Assembly (NCBI GenBank): GCA_902826885.1
Contig: CADEGL010000021.1
Coordinates: forward strand, 1-35,235
DNA from: an uncultured Alphaproteobacteria bacterium
Lineage (GTDB): Bacteria; Pseudomonadota; Alphaproteobacteria; CADEGL01
Direction of reading: 5' to 3'
DNA: 35,235 bases
Numbering within the stretch: position 1 is the stretch's first letter; the number at the start of each line of letters is the position of its first letter. Both the position numbers and the translations under genes were made by a program. The notes under the pieces are model-generated. The model did no database searches. It saw only the letters and a program-made list of their open reading frames with translations, and had not been told where the DNA came from. Shown here in pieces: positions 8,588 to 16,568 of the stretch.

Positions 8588-9529
8588 ATGCGCTTCGATG
8601 GCGTCTATTCACCGGTGATCACGCCGTTCAACGACGATGAGACGATCGACGAGGCCGCCTGGTACGAGATGATCGATTGGCAGATCGCCAACGGTGTCCA
8701 TGGCCTGGTGATCGGCGGCTCCACCGGCGAGGTCTATGCCCTCTCGAAGGAAGAGCGGCTCGACCAGTTCCGCAAGGCCAAGGCGTTCATCAAGGGGCGC
8801 GTGCCGTGGCTGGCCGGCGTCAACGCCATGACGACCAAGGAATGCTGCGGCTTCGCCGAATCCGCGCGCGCGATCGGCGCCGACGGACTTCTGATCGCGG
8901 CGCCCCCGTACTCGCTGCCGACCGAGAAGGAGCTGGCGCTCCACGTGCTGCGCATCGAGCGCGCCGCGGGCCTGCCCATCATGCTCTACAACTATCCGGG
9001 GCGGACGGGCGTCGAGATGGGCGAGGAGTTCCTCTCCCGCGTCAGCCAGAACGCCAATATCCGCGCTATCAAGGAGACCAGCGGCGACATCAATCGCGTG
9101 CATTTGATCGCACGCGAGTTCCCGCAATTGGAACTCATCTGCGGCGCCGACGACCAGGTGCTGGAGTTCTTCGTCTGGGGTTCGCGCGGCTGGGTGTGCG
9201 GCGCGGCCAACTGCGTCTTGAAGGAAGCTATCGCCATCTGGGAGGCCTGCGTCGTCGAGAAGGACTTCGAGAAGGGCCGGCGCATGACCATGGCCATGAT
9301 GCCGCTGTTCAGCGTGCTGGAACGCGGCGGCAAGTTCTTGCAGTGCGTGAAGTATGCCTGCGACATCCAGGGCCTGCCCTCGGGGGCGGTGCGCCGTCCG
9401 TTGCAGCCGTTGAAGAAGGAGTTCGCGCGCGAGCTGCGCGACGCGCTTCTCAACGGCCAGGCCGCGGTGCGCGCGATCCAGGAAGAAAGCAAGACTCCCG
9501 CCGCCAAGGTGCATCAACTCCGCGCTTAA
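8588..9529 (+). CDS. hypD: DapA-family lyase, probable 1-pyrroline-4-hydroxy-2-carboxylate deaminase
   Basis: The product is 313 residues, a class I aldolase-fold member of the dihydrodipicolinate synthase family. Visible signatures are GSTGE (44-48), the catalytic-type tyrosine Y134 in LYNYPGRTG and the Schiff-base lysine K162 in IKETSGD. The ATG at 8588 has AGGGAG upstream; an in-frame extension from 8498 has no support. True dihydrodipicolinate synthase would belong with lysine genes. Here the next gene is an aldehyde dehydrogenase, and a hydroxyproline epimerase and D-amino acid dehydrogenase lie 6-7 kb on, so the likely reaction is deamination of pyrroline-4-hydroxy-2-carboxylate to 2-oxoglutarate semialdehyde. 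The same fold also serves 2-keto-3-deoxy sugar acid dehydratases, the main alternative. Start-to-stop gap to the next gene is 12 bases. Confidence 0.82.
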   Translation: MRFDGVYSPVITPFNDDETIDEAAWYEMIDWQIANGVHGLVIGGSTGEVYALSKEERLDQFRKAKAFIKGRVPWLAGVNAMTTKECCGFAESARAIGADGLLIAAPPYSLPTEKELALHVLRIERAAGLPIMLYNYPGRTGVEMGEEFLSRVSQNANIRAIKETSGDINRVHLIAREFPQLELICGADDQVLEFFVWGSRGWVCGAANCVLKEAIAIWEACVVEKDFEKGRRMTMAMMPLFSVLERGGKFLQCVKYACDIQGLPSGAVRRPLQPLKKEFARELRDALLNGQAAVRAIQEESKTPAAKVHQLRA

Positions 9530-9541
9530 GGAACCGCGACC

Positions 9542-11068
9542 ATGTCCGATCTTCTGACCCGCGAGGAATTCCAGTCCATCGCGGACCGCATGGACCTGCC
9601 CAGCAATGCCTTCATCAACGGCCGCTTCACGGCCGCGCGAGCGGGCAAGCGGTTCGACACGCATAACCCGGCCACGGGCAAGAAGATCGCCGAGATCGCG
9701 CTATGCGACGCGGCCGACGTGGACGCGGCCGTAGCCAAGGCGCGCGAGGCGTTCGAACGCGGCGTGTGGTCGAAGATGCACCCGACCGAGCGCAAGCGCC
9801 GGCTGATCCAGCTGGCCAAGCTGATCCGCCGCGACCGCTTCCAGCTGGCCGTGATGGAGAGCGTGGAAAGCGGCAAGCCCATCCGCGACATCATGACCGT
9901 GGACCTGCCGGAGACGCTTCATTGCCTGGAATGGCACGCCGAAGCGACCGACAAGCTCTATGACCAAGTCTCGCCCTCAGGCGACGACGCGCTCGGTCTC
10001 GTCGTGCGCGAGCCGCTTGGCGTCGTGGCCTGCGTCCTGCCGTGGAACTTCCCGCTCATGATGGTGGCGTGGAAGATCGGCCCCGCGCTCTCGGCCGGCA
10101 ACAGCGTGATCGTGAAGCCCGCCGAACAGACCAACATGACGACGCTGCGCCTCGCCGAACTGGCGCTCGAGGCCGGGATTCCGCCGGGCGTCTTCTCGGT
10201 CGTCACCGGCCCTGGCGAGGTTACCGGCCGCGCGCTCGGCCTGCATCCGGACATCAACGGCATCTCCTTCACGGGTTCGACCGAGATCGGCCGCAAGTTC
10301 CTGGAATATTCGGCGCAGAGCAACCTGAAGCGCACGGTTCTGGAATGCGGCGGCAAGAACCCCTCGGTCGTCCTGGCCGACGCCGAGAATTTGGACGAGG
10401 TGGCGCGCCACGTCGTCTATTCCGTGCTTTGGAACATGGGCCAGAATTGTTCGTCCAATTCGCGCCTGATCGTCGACCGCAAGATCAAGGACAAGCTGAT
10501 GGCGCGAGTCGTGGCGCGCGTGCGTGACTGGCGCACGGGCTATCCGCTCGATCCCGCCAACGCGCTCGGCGCCATCATCTCGAAGGAGCAGTACGACAAG
10601 ATTCTGCGCTATATCGAGACCGGCAAGAAGGAAGGTGCTTCGGTCGCGGCCGGTGGCGAGGCCATCAAGGACGGCGAGGGTCTCTATATCGCGCCGACGA
10701 TCTTCGACGAGGTGAAGCCTTCGATGACCATCGCGAAGGAAGAGATCTTCGGTCCCGTGCTCTCGGTCATCGCGGTCAACGGCACCGAGGAGGCCGTCAA
10801 GGTCGCCAACGACACCAGCTATGGGCTCCAGGCCTCGCTGTTCACCTCCAACGTGCGTTCGGCCCACCGGGTCTCCCGCGCGTTGCAGGCCGGCACGGTT
10901 ACGGTCAACTGCTATGGCGAGGGCGACATCACGACGCCTTTCGGCGGCTATAAGCTGTCCGGCTTCGGCGGCCGCGACAATTCGCTCAAGGCCCACGACC
11001 AATACACCGAGACCAAGACCATCTGGCTCGACCTGAGCGACCGCCACATGGACGAGAAGGTGGACTGA
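9542..11068 (+). CDS. hypH: NAD(P)-dependent aldehyde dehydrogenase, probable 2-oxoglutarate semialdehyde dehydrogenase
   Basis: The product is 508 residues, a normal length for the ALDH superfamily. The cofactor region has VLPWNFPLMMVAWK and FTGSTEIGR. The catalytic glutamate is E268 in LECGGKNP and the nucleophile is C303 in GQNCSSNS. EEIFGPVLSV and the late FGGYKLSGFGGRD are also typical. The start follows hypD by 12 bases with a weak AAGGAA site, so the two are almost certainly co-transcribed. In the hydroxyproline pathway this enzyme oxidises 2-oxoglutarate semialdehyde to 2-oxoglutarate, feeding the citric acid cycle. The overall sequence also resembles betaine- and gamma-aminobutyraldehyde-type dehydrogenases, so the substrate comes from context rather than from specific residues. 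Confidence 0.85.
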   Translation: MSDLLTREEFQSIADRMDLPSNAFINGRFTAARAGKRFDTHNPATGKKIAEIALCDAADVDAAVAKAREAFERGVWSKMHPTERKRRLIQLAKLIRRDRFQLAVMESVESGKPIRDIMTVDLPETLHCLEWHAEATDKLYDQVSPSGDDALGLVVREPLGVVACVLPWNFPLMMVAWKIGPALSAGNSVIVKPAEQTNMTTLRLAELALEAGIPPGVFSVVTGPGEVTGRALGLHPDINGISFTGSTEIGRKFLEYSAQSNLKRTVLECGGKNPSVVLADAENLDEVARHVVYSVLWNMGQNCSSNSRLIVDRKIKDKLMARVVARVRDWRTGYPLDPANALGAIISKEQYDKILRYIETGKKEGASVAAGGEAIKDGEGLYIAPTIFDEVKPSMTIAKEEIFGPVLSVIAVNGTEEAVKVANDTSYGLQASLFTSNVRSAHRVSRALQAGTVTVNCYGEGDITTPFGGYKLSGFGGRDNSLKAHDQYTETKTIWLDLSDRHMDEKVD

Positions 11069-11096
11069 CGGCGCGCCTTTCGCGCCAGCCGTTCCC

Positions 11097-12002
11097 ATGA
11101 CGACCGCGCCTGCCCCTGGGGGCGGCTTGCGGCTCGTGGCCAACGCGAGCCTGGCCGGAGCCGTCCTCCTGTGGAGCTCCTTCTACGGCGTGATGGAGGA
11201 GCTGGTCCGCGGCTGGGACGTCTTCTCCCTCACCACGTTCCGCCTCACGCTCGGCACCGCGATCCTCTGCCTCATGCTGCTGGTCCGCGAGGGGAAGGGC
11301 GCATTCCTGCGCCCCTTGCCCTGGGGGCGGATCGCGCTCCTGGGCGGGGTGGGCTTCGGCCTATTCTGCGTCTTCATCACGCTCGGCATCCTCTATGCGG
11401 GCGCCATCGCCTCGGCCTTCGTCTTCACCACGACGCCGATCGTGACCGCCTTCGTCGCGCGCGTGGCGATCGGCCAGAAGCTCGGCCCCGGCATCCTGGT
11501 GGGAGCCGTGCTGGCCTTGGTCGGCGGCACGCTGGTCGCCATGAAGGGCGGCGCGGTCGAGTTCCGCGGCGGCGAGATCTTCATCCTGTTCTGCGTCACC
11601 TGTTTCGCCTGGTACTCGATCATGCTGCCGCGCTGGCTGCCCGGTCTGTCCACCCTGGCAGCGGCTGCCTTCACGGTGGGCGCGGGCACGCTCGTAACCC
11701 TGCCGGTCGGCGCGGCGGCGCTTCTCCTCGGCCTGGCCGATTTCCACGTCGACCTCTCGGCCCGCTCGCTGTCGCTGATGGTCTATCTGGCCGTCACCTC
11801 CATCTGCTTCGCGGTCATGCTGTGGAACTTCGGCGTCCGGCATGTGGGCGCCACCGTGGCCGCGATGTATTCCAACCTAAGCCCGGTTTTCGCGGCCTGC
11901 ATCGCCATGGCGCTCGGCATTTATCCGACCCTGATCCAGGTCGCGGGCGGGCTTGTGATCCTGACCGGCGTCATCATCGCCCAACGCTGGCGCGCATCGT
12001 AA
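11097..12002 (+). CDS. EamA-family (DMT superfamily) membrane transporter
   Basis: The product is 301 residues with about ten hydrophobic helices in two repeated halves, the typical EamA/RhaT layout of drug/metabolite transporters. Family-like features are an N-terminal helix ending near LLWSSFYGVM, a FTTTPIVTAFVARVAIGQK segment in the first repeat and an AAMYSNLSPVFAACIA segment in the second, before a last helix and a short basic tail. No strong ribosome site is visible before the ATG at 11097. It lies 28 bases after hypH on the same strand. Members export or import amino acids, nucleosides or other small metabolites; the substrate here is unknown. Position suggests it moves an intermediate or substrate of the surrounding catabolic genes. 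Confidence 0.88.
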   Translation: MTTAPAPGGGLRLVANASLAGAVLLWSSFYGVMEELVRGWDVFSLTTFRLTLGTAILCLMLLVREGKGAFLRPLPWGRIALLGGVGFGLFCVFITLGILYAGAIASAFVFTTTPIVTAFVARVAIGQKLGPGILVGAVLALVGGTLVAMKGGAVEFRGGEIFILFCVTCFAWYSIMLPRWLPGLSTLAAAAFTVGAGTLVTLPVGAAALLLGLADFHVDLSARSLSLMVYLAVTSICFAVMLWNFGVRHVGATVAAMYSNLSPVFAACIAMALGIYPTLIQVAGGLVILTGVIIAQRWRAS

Positions 12003-12106
12003 TACCGCGGCGGGGCGCCGCTTGCGCGTCTTTGGGGGCTGGGATAAGCCCTAACGCGAAGGCGCCGTCCGGCGTCATGGAATATCCCCGAACACGGAGG
12101 CGTGCA

Positions 12107-12838
12107 GTGAAAGGCAAGGCGGTTGTCATTACCGGCGGTGCGCAGGGCATCGGCTATGCGATCTCCGAGCTTCTCGTCGAGCGCGGCGCCAAGGTCGCGG
12201 TCATGGACGTCCAACAGGCCGCCATCGACAAGGCCGTCGCGGGGCTCAAGGCCAAGGGCGGCGAAGCCGTCGGTATCGCGGTCGACCTGCGCGTCGGCGC
12301 CAACTGCTACAAGGCGTTCGATCAGGCCGTGAAGGCCTTCGGGCGTATCGACGCGCTCGGCAACGTGGCCGGTGTCTATGTGCGCAAGCCGATTCTCGAG
12401 ATCACCGACGATGAGTGGAACGAGATGCTCGGCGTCAACGTGCGCGGCCTCTATCACATGACCGTCGCGGCCTTCAAACACATGAAGGAGAAGGGCGGCG
12501 GCAAGATCGTCAACATCGCCTCGATCGACGCTTGGAAGGCGCACCCGAAGAATTCGCACTACGCGGCGTCCAAGGCGGCCGTGGTCAGCCTGTCGCGCAG
12601 CTTCGCCCTCGAGGGCGCGCCCCACAAGATTCACGTCAACACGATCTCGCCCGGACCCGTGGCCACCGAGAAGGCCAAGAACGCGGGCTGGTTGCCCGAG
12701 GAGGCCGCGAAGGTTCCGCTCGGCCGCGCGGCGGACCCGGTCGATATCGCCAAGGCCTTCTGCTACCTGGCCAGCGACGAGAGCGACTACGTCGTCGGCG
12801 TGAACCTGTTCGTGAACGGCGGCTACATCATCCTCTGA
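12107..12838 (+). CDS. Short-chain dehydrogenase/reductase, first of four in tandem
   Basis: The product is 243 residues, a classical SDR. The GTG at 12107 is chosen because GGAGG (12096-12100) sits six bases upstream; an in-frame ATG at 12077 would add ten residues. The nucleotide-binding motif is TGGAQGIG near the N-terminus, and the aspartate in VMDVQ suggests NAD(H). The catalytic set is S139 (NIASIDAW), Y152 and K156 (YAASK). The usual NNAG strand-4 motif reads GNVAG here, an unusual change at the asparagine that helps hold the fold. It is the most divergent of the four neighbouring SDRs. The substrate is unknown; it follows the EamA gene and precedes the next SDR by 14 bases. Confidence 0.88.
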   Translation: MKGKAVVITGGAQGIGYAISELLVERGAKVAVMDVQQAAIDKAVAGLKAKGGEAVGIAVDLRVGANCYKAFDQAVKAFGRIDALGNVAGVYVRKPILEITDDEWNEMLGVNVRGLYHMTVAAFKHMKEKGGGKIVNIASIDAWKAHPKNSHYAASKAAVVSLSRSFALEGAPHKIHVNTISPGPVATEKAKNAGWLPEEAAKVPLGRAADPVDIAKAFCYLASDESDYVVGVNLFVNGGYIIL

Positions 12839-12852
12839 GTCTGGAGCGGAAC

Positions 12853-13629
12853 ATGGCGGGGACCCGGCCCGAGGCGAGCCTCGACGGTAAGATCATCATC
12901 GTGACGGGCGCGGGCATGGGCATGGGCAAGACCCATGCCCAGCTTCTGGCCGAACGTGGCGCCCATGTCGTGGTGCAGGACATCCAGAAGGAAAAGGCCG
13001 AAGAGACCGCGCAGGCCATCGCCAAGGCCGGTGGCAAGGCGCGCGTCATGGCCTGCGACATCTCGGACACGGCTTCGGTCGCCCGCGAGTTCGCCGCGGT
13101 CGAGAAGGATTTGGGCCGCGTCGACGTGCTGGTCAATAATGCCGGCATCCACAACCGCCGCGCGATCGAGCAGGTCACGGTCGAAGACTTCGAGAAGATG
13201 TTCGACGTGCACGTGAAGGGCACGTTCTTCGCGACCAAGGCCGTCATCCCCGGCATGAAGGCGCGCAAGTCCGGCAAGATCATCAACGTCTCTTCGGCCT
13301 GGGGCATGGTGGGCAACCCGACCGACAGCCACTATTGCGGCGCCAAGGCCGCGCTGTTGGGCGTGACGAAATCCTGGGCCAAGGAGTACGCGCCCTGGAA
13401 CATCACGGTGAACGCCATCGCACCCGGCATGGTGTTGACCGAGATGACCAAGCAGAACCGCTCGGCCGCCGAACTGAAGGACTATTGCGACAGGCTGATC
13501 CCGCTCGGCCGCATGGGCGAGCCGGTGGAATTCAGCTACTCGGTCGCGTTCCTGGCGTCGTCGGAATCGGACTTCATCACCGGCCAGGTGATTTCCGCCA
13601 GTGGCGGCGAATTCATCGTCGGATTCTAA
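12853..13629 (+). CDS. Short-chain dehydrogenase/reductase, second of four in tandem
   Basis: The product is 258 residues, a classical SDR. The ATG at 12853 follows TGGAG with suitable spacing. Motifs are TGAGMGMG for cofactor binding, VVQDIQ (acidic residue, NAD preference expected), intact NNAG, S148 in NVSSAWGM, and Y161 with K165 in YCGAK. The C-terminal ESDFITGQ and the ending IVGF match the third and fourth SDRs, so these three form a close paralogue group. The sequence style recalls SDRs that act on cyclic alcohols and diols, but no substrate can be assigned. It begins 14 bases after the previous gene and ends 10 bases before the next, consistent with one operon. Confidence 0.88.
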   Translation: MAGTRPEASLDGKIIIVTGAGMGMGKTHAQLLAERGAHVVVQDIQKEKAEETAQAIAKAGGKARVMACDISDTASVAREFAAVEKDLGRVDVLVNNAGIHNRRAIEQVTVEDFEKMFDVHVKGTFFATKAVIPGMKARKSGKIINVSSAWGMVGNPTDSHYCGAKAALLGVTKSWAKEYAPWNITVNAIAPGMVLTEMTKQNRSAAELKDYCDRLIPLGRMGEPVEFSYSVAFLASSESDFITGQVISASGGEFIVGF

Positions 13630-13639
13630 GGGGGCAACA

Positions 13640-14422
13640 ATGATGGCGACGGATCAACGCAAGAGCGCGCGGCTCGACGGCAAGGTGGCGGTGATCACCG
13701 GCGCCGGAGCGGGCATGGGCAAGGCCGAGGCTATCTTCATGGCCGAGCGCGGCGCGCGCGTGGGCGTGCAGGACATCAGCCGCGAGGCGGCCGACGCGAC
13801 GGCCGCGGAGATCCGCAAGGCCGGCGGCGAGTGCCTGGTGCTGGTCGGCGACCTGGCCAAGCCCGCCGAATCCGCACGCAACATGGCCGAGGTCGAGGCC
13901 AAATGGGGCGCCATCGACGTGCTGGTGAATAACGCGGGAATTCACGAGTTCAAGGATTCCGAGCAGATGGACGAAGCCAGCTTCGACCGTATGTTCAACA
14001 TCAACGTCAAAGGACTGTTCTTCGCCACCCAGGCCGTGATCAAGGGCATGAAAGCCAGGAACGGCGGCAAGATCATCAACATCGCGTCCACCGCCGCCCT
14101 GGTCGGCCAGGCCGGCAGCCCGCATTATTCGGGCTCCAAAGGGGCCGTGCTGGCCATGACCAAGTCCTGGGCCAAGGAACTGGCGCCCTGGAAGATCACC
14201 GTGAACGCGATCTGTCCGGGCCCGATCATGACCGACATGGTGATTCGCGCCCGCGGCATCGAAGGCGCCAAGAAGCGCGCCGAGACCGAAATTCCCCTGC
14301 GCCGCTATGGCGAGCCGGTCGAGGTGGCGTATCTGGCCGGGTTCCTGGCCTCGGCGGAGTCGGACTTCATCACGGGCCAGGCCATGGCCATCAACGGCGG
14401 CACCACCATCGTCGGCATCTGA
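13640..14422 (+). CDS. Short-chain dehydrogenase/reductase, third of four in tandem
   Basis: The product is 260 residues. The ATG at 13640 (another at 13643) is preceded by AAGGGGG directly after the previous stop; the in-frame extension back to 13601 overlaps the upstream gene and lacks a ribosome site. Motifs are TGAGAGMG, VQDIS, NNAG, S150 in NIASTAAL and Y163/K167 in YSGSK. The substrate loop contains CPGPIMTDM, and the protein ends GGTTIVGI. It is very similar in layout to the second and fourth SDRs, pointing to local duplication and divergence. A soluble NAD-linked alcohol/ketone oxidoreductase is expected; its substrate is unknown. The next gene starts 7 bases after its stop. Confidence 0.88.
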   Translation: MMATDQRKSARLDGKVAVITGAGAGMGKAEAIFMAERGARVGVQDISREAADATAAEIRKAGGECLVLVGDLAKPAESARNMAEVEAKWGAIDVLVNNAGIHEFKDSEQMDEASFDRMFNINVKGLFFATQAVIKGMKARNGGKIINIASTAALVGQAGSPHYSGSKGAVLAMTKSWAKELAPWKITVNAICPGPIMTDMVIRARGIEGAKKRAETEIPLRRYGEPVEVAYLAGFLASAESDFITGQAMAINGGTTIVGI

Positions 14423-14429
14423 GGGTTCC

Positions 14430-15215
14430 ATGGGCACAGCGATCGACAACCGGACTTCCGCCAGCCTCGACGGCAAGGTCGTCTACATCACGGGCGCGGG
14501 TGCGGGCATGGGGCGCGAGGATGCGCTTCTCGTGGCGTCGCGCGGCGCGCGCGTGGCCGTGCAGGACATCGACGGCAAGAGCGCCGAGGAGACGGTGGCC
14601 AAGATCGCGGCCGCCGGCGGCCAGGCCTTCGCCATCGTGGGCGATGTGTCGAAACCCGAGGATTGCAAGCGCATGGCCAAGGAGGCCGAGGCCAAGTGGG
14701 GCCGCGTGGACGCGCTGGTCAACAACGCGGGCATCCACGAGCGCCGTGATCTCGAAGCCATGGAAGAGGTCCATTTCGACCGCATGTTCGACGTGCACGT
14801 GAAGGGCAGTTTCTTCACGACCCAGGCGCTCGTGCCCGGCATGAAGGCGCGCAAGGCGGGCAAGATCATCAATATCGCCTCCACCGCCGGCATGGTGGCG
14901 ACGGTGGGCGATGCCCATTACTGCGCGGCCAAGGCGGCGCTGCTGGGCCTCACGAAATCCTGGGCCAAGGAGCTGGCGCCCTGGAACATCAACGTGAACG
15001 CCATCTGTCCGGGCCCGATCGCGACGGAGCTTGCCGTGCGCAACCGCGGCTGGGACGGCATCCGCGAGCGGGCGGAGAGGGAGATCCCGCTGCGCCGCTA
15101 TGGCGATCCCATCGACGTGGCCTATGCGGTCGCGTTCCTGGCATCGTCCGAATCCGACTTCATCACCGGCCAATCCATGCCCATCGCGGGCGGCCTGGCC
15201 ATCGTCGGAATCTAG
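14430..15215 (+). CDS. Short-chain dehydrogenase/reductase, fourth of four in tandem
   Basis: The product is 261 residues. The ATG at 14430 has GAGGG five bases upstream, overlapping the previous stop. Motifs are TGAGAGMG, VQDID, NNAG, S151 in NIASTAGM and Y164/K168 in YCAAK, with CPGPIATEL in the substrate loop and the ending GGLAIVGI. It is the closest in pattern to the third SDR. Its TAG stop lies in CTAG at 15212-15215, which on the other strand is also the stop of the FAD dehydrogenase hypO, so the two genes converge with fully interlocked stops. Substrate unknown. The four-gene SDR block is enclosed by hydroxyproline pathway genes, so a link to cyclic imino acids or their derivatives is a reasonable guess only. 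Confidence 0.88.
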   Translation: MGTAIDNRTSASLDGKVVYITGAGAGMGREDALLVASRGARVAVQDIDGKSAEETVAKIAAAGGQAFAIVGDVSKPEDCKRMAKEAEAKWGRVDALVNNAGIHERRDLEAMEEVHFDRMFDVHVKGSFFTTQALVPGMKARKAGKIINIASTAGMVATVGDAHYCAAKAALLGLTKSWAKELAPWNINVNAICPGPIATELAVRNRGWDGIRERAEREIPLRRYGDPIDVAYAVAFLASSESDFITGQSMPIAGGLAIVGI

Positions 15216-16456
15216 AACCGGTCGATCCGGTACGGCTTCAGGTCGATCACCGACGGCCGGTCGCTCATCATGTCGGCCACCAGGCGGCCGCAGACGGCCG
15301 CTTGGGTCAGGCCGTAATGGCCGCTGCCGAACGCGTAAAAGACATTGCGGAAGCGCGGCGCGCGCGAGATCACGGGCACCGAGTCCGGCATCATCGGCCG
15401 GTCGCCGCTCCACTGGGTATAGCCTTCGGTCTGGATGCCCGGGAACACGCGCTGGGCCACCTTCAGCACGGCATCGGCGCGGCGCCAGTCGGCGGGGGAA
15501 TCCACACCCGCGAATTCCAGCGTGCCGGCGAAGCGCAACCCCATGGACATGGGCGTGATGGCGACCTGATGTTCGGCCGCGACCATGAAGTGGCGCAGGT
15601 CGAAGCCGGGGTTGGGCAGGGTGACGTGGTAGCCTTTGCCGGATTCGACCGGCGCCTTGCTGCCCATCAGTTTGGCCAGGCGGTGCGAGAAGGCGCCGGC
15701 GGCCACGACCAGATTCTCGACCGGGCGCACGGCGCGGTTGGTGCGCAAGCTGCGCGGGCCTTCGGGCCCCATCTCGATGGCGCTGACCATCTCGCGCAAG
15801 ATCGTACCGCCGTTGCGCTGGAAGGTTTCGGCCAAGGTCGTGACGATCTTGAACGGATCGGCCACATGCCGGAACTCGGGCTCGAAGATCGCGCAGGTGT
15901 ATTTCTGCGGCAGGCCCGGCTCCATCTGGCGCAGCTCGGACGTGTTCAGCCGCTGGCTCTTGTAGCCGCGCTCCCACAGCATCTGCCAGATCGGCAGGTC
16001 GGCCTCCAAATTGGCCTCGTTCTCATAGACGTTGATGCAGCCGGTGTGGCTGATCTCGTCCAGCAGCCGCGCGTCCTTCAAGAGCGGCTGCCAGCAGTCG
16101 TAGGCGATGTGCTGGATGGCGCCCAGCGCCTCGATGGTGCTGCCGATGCGCGCCGTGCTGCCCGTGGGCAGGAAGCGCAGGAGCCAGGGGACGAGGCGTG
16201 GGAAATAGGTCGGCTTGAGCGCGAGCGGCCCCAAGGGGTCCAGAAGGTAGCGCGGGACACGCTTGAACATGCCGGGCGTCGCCACGGGAAAGGCGTGGTC
16301 GACGCCGATGCCGCCCGCGTTGCCGAAGGAGCAGCCCTCGCCCGGCGGCAGCCGGTCGATGACCGTGACCTGCCGGCCCTCCCGCTGGAGGGTGAGGGCC
16401 GTGGCCATGCCGACCACGCCGGCGCCAATGATGGTGACGGGAGCGGTGGCGTTCAT
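15212..16456 (-). CDS. hypO: FAD-dependent D-amino acid dehydrogenase, probable D-hydroxyproline dehydrogenase
   Basis: The product is 414 residues, a DadA/DAO-family flavoprotein. The N-terminal dinucleotide fold has GAGVVG (11-16), and the acidic end of strand two reads VIDR; CSFGNAGGIG follows. The C-terminal substrate/FAD region has GDRPMMPDSVPVI and GSGHYGLTQA, both typical. A ribosome site GAAGGA precedes the ATG. In hydroxyproline degradation this class oxidises cis-4-hydroxy-D-proline, made by the epimerase, to 1-pyrroline-4-hydroxy-2-carboxylate, passing electrons to the respiratory chain or oxygen. The assignment leans on the divergent epimerase gene 112 bases away and on hypD/hypH upstream. 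A general D-amino acid dehydrogenase is the alternative. Its stop interlocks with that of the fourth SDR. Confidence 0.85.
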   Translation of the reverse strand: MNATAPVTIIGAGVVGMATALTLQREGRQVTVIDRLPPGEGCSFGNAGGIGVDHAFPVATPGMFKRVPRYLLDPLGPLALKPTYFPRLVPWLLRFLPTGSTARIGSTIEALGAIQHIAYDCWQPLLKDARLLDEISHTGCINVYENEANLEADLPIWQMLWERGYKSQRLNTSELRQMEPGLPQKYTCAIFEPEFRHVADPFKIVTTLAETFQRNGGTILREMVSAIEMGPEGPRSLRTNRAVRPVENLVVAAGAFSHRLAKLMGSKAPVESGKGYHVTLPNPGFDLRHFMVAAEHQVAITPMSMGLRFAGTLEFAGVDSPADWRRADAVLKVAQRVFPGIQTEGYTQWSGDRPMMPDSVPVISRAPRFRNVFYAFGSGHYGLTQAAVCGRLVADMMSDRPSVIDLKPYRIDRF

Positions 16457-16493
16457 GGCGGTCCTTCGGGGGTTTGAGAGGTGGTGGAGGGCG

Positions 16494-16509
16494 ATCTATT
16501 GCAATAGAT
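16494..16509. promoter_or_regulatory. 16-bp perfect palindrome, candidate operator between hypO and hypRE
   Basis: ATCTATTGCAATAGAT reads the same on both strands and lies in the 112-base divergent region between hypO and hypRE. A second, looser TTGTGCAA follows at 16516-16523. On the minus strand TTGCAC (16523-16518) and AATAGA (16500-16495) could be a weak -35/-10 pair for hypO at 17 bases spacing, so a dimeric regulator bound to the palindrome would block or control it. The regulator is not identifiable; GntR- and LysR-type proteins commonly control this pathway. Confidence 0.55.
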
Positions 16510-16568
16510 AAGCCCTTGTGCAACATGCTTTTTATCCGGTCCGACCGGGCCGTGCGGGAGTGCGCGCC

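Noticed and set aside
8588..9529. Annotation as lysine-pathway dihydrodipicolinate synthase (dapA)
   Set aside because: The fold and lysine are shared, but the downstream aldehyde dehydrogenase and nearby hypRE/hypO favour the hydroxyproline deaminase; no lysine genes are present.
14391..15977. 528-codon minus-strand frame spanning the fourth SDR and part of hypO
   Set aside because: Out-of-frame reading of two well-supported genes; low-complexity arginine/proline-rich text.
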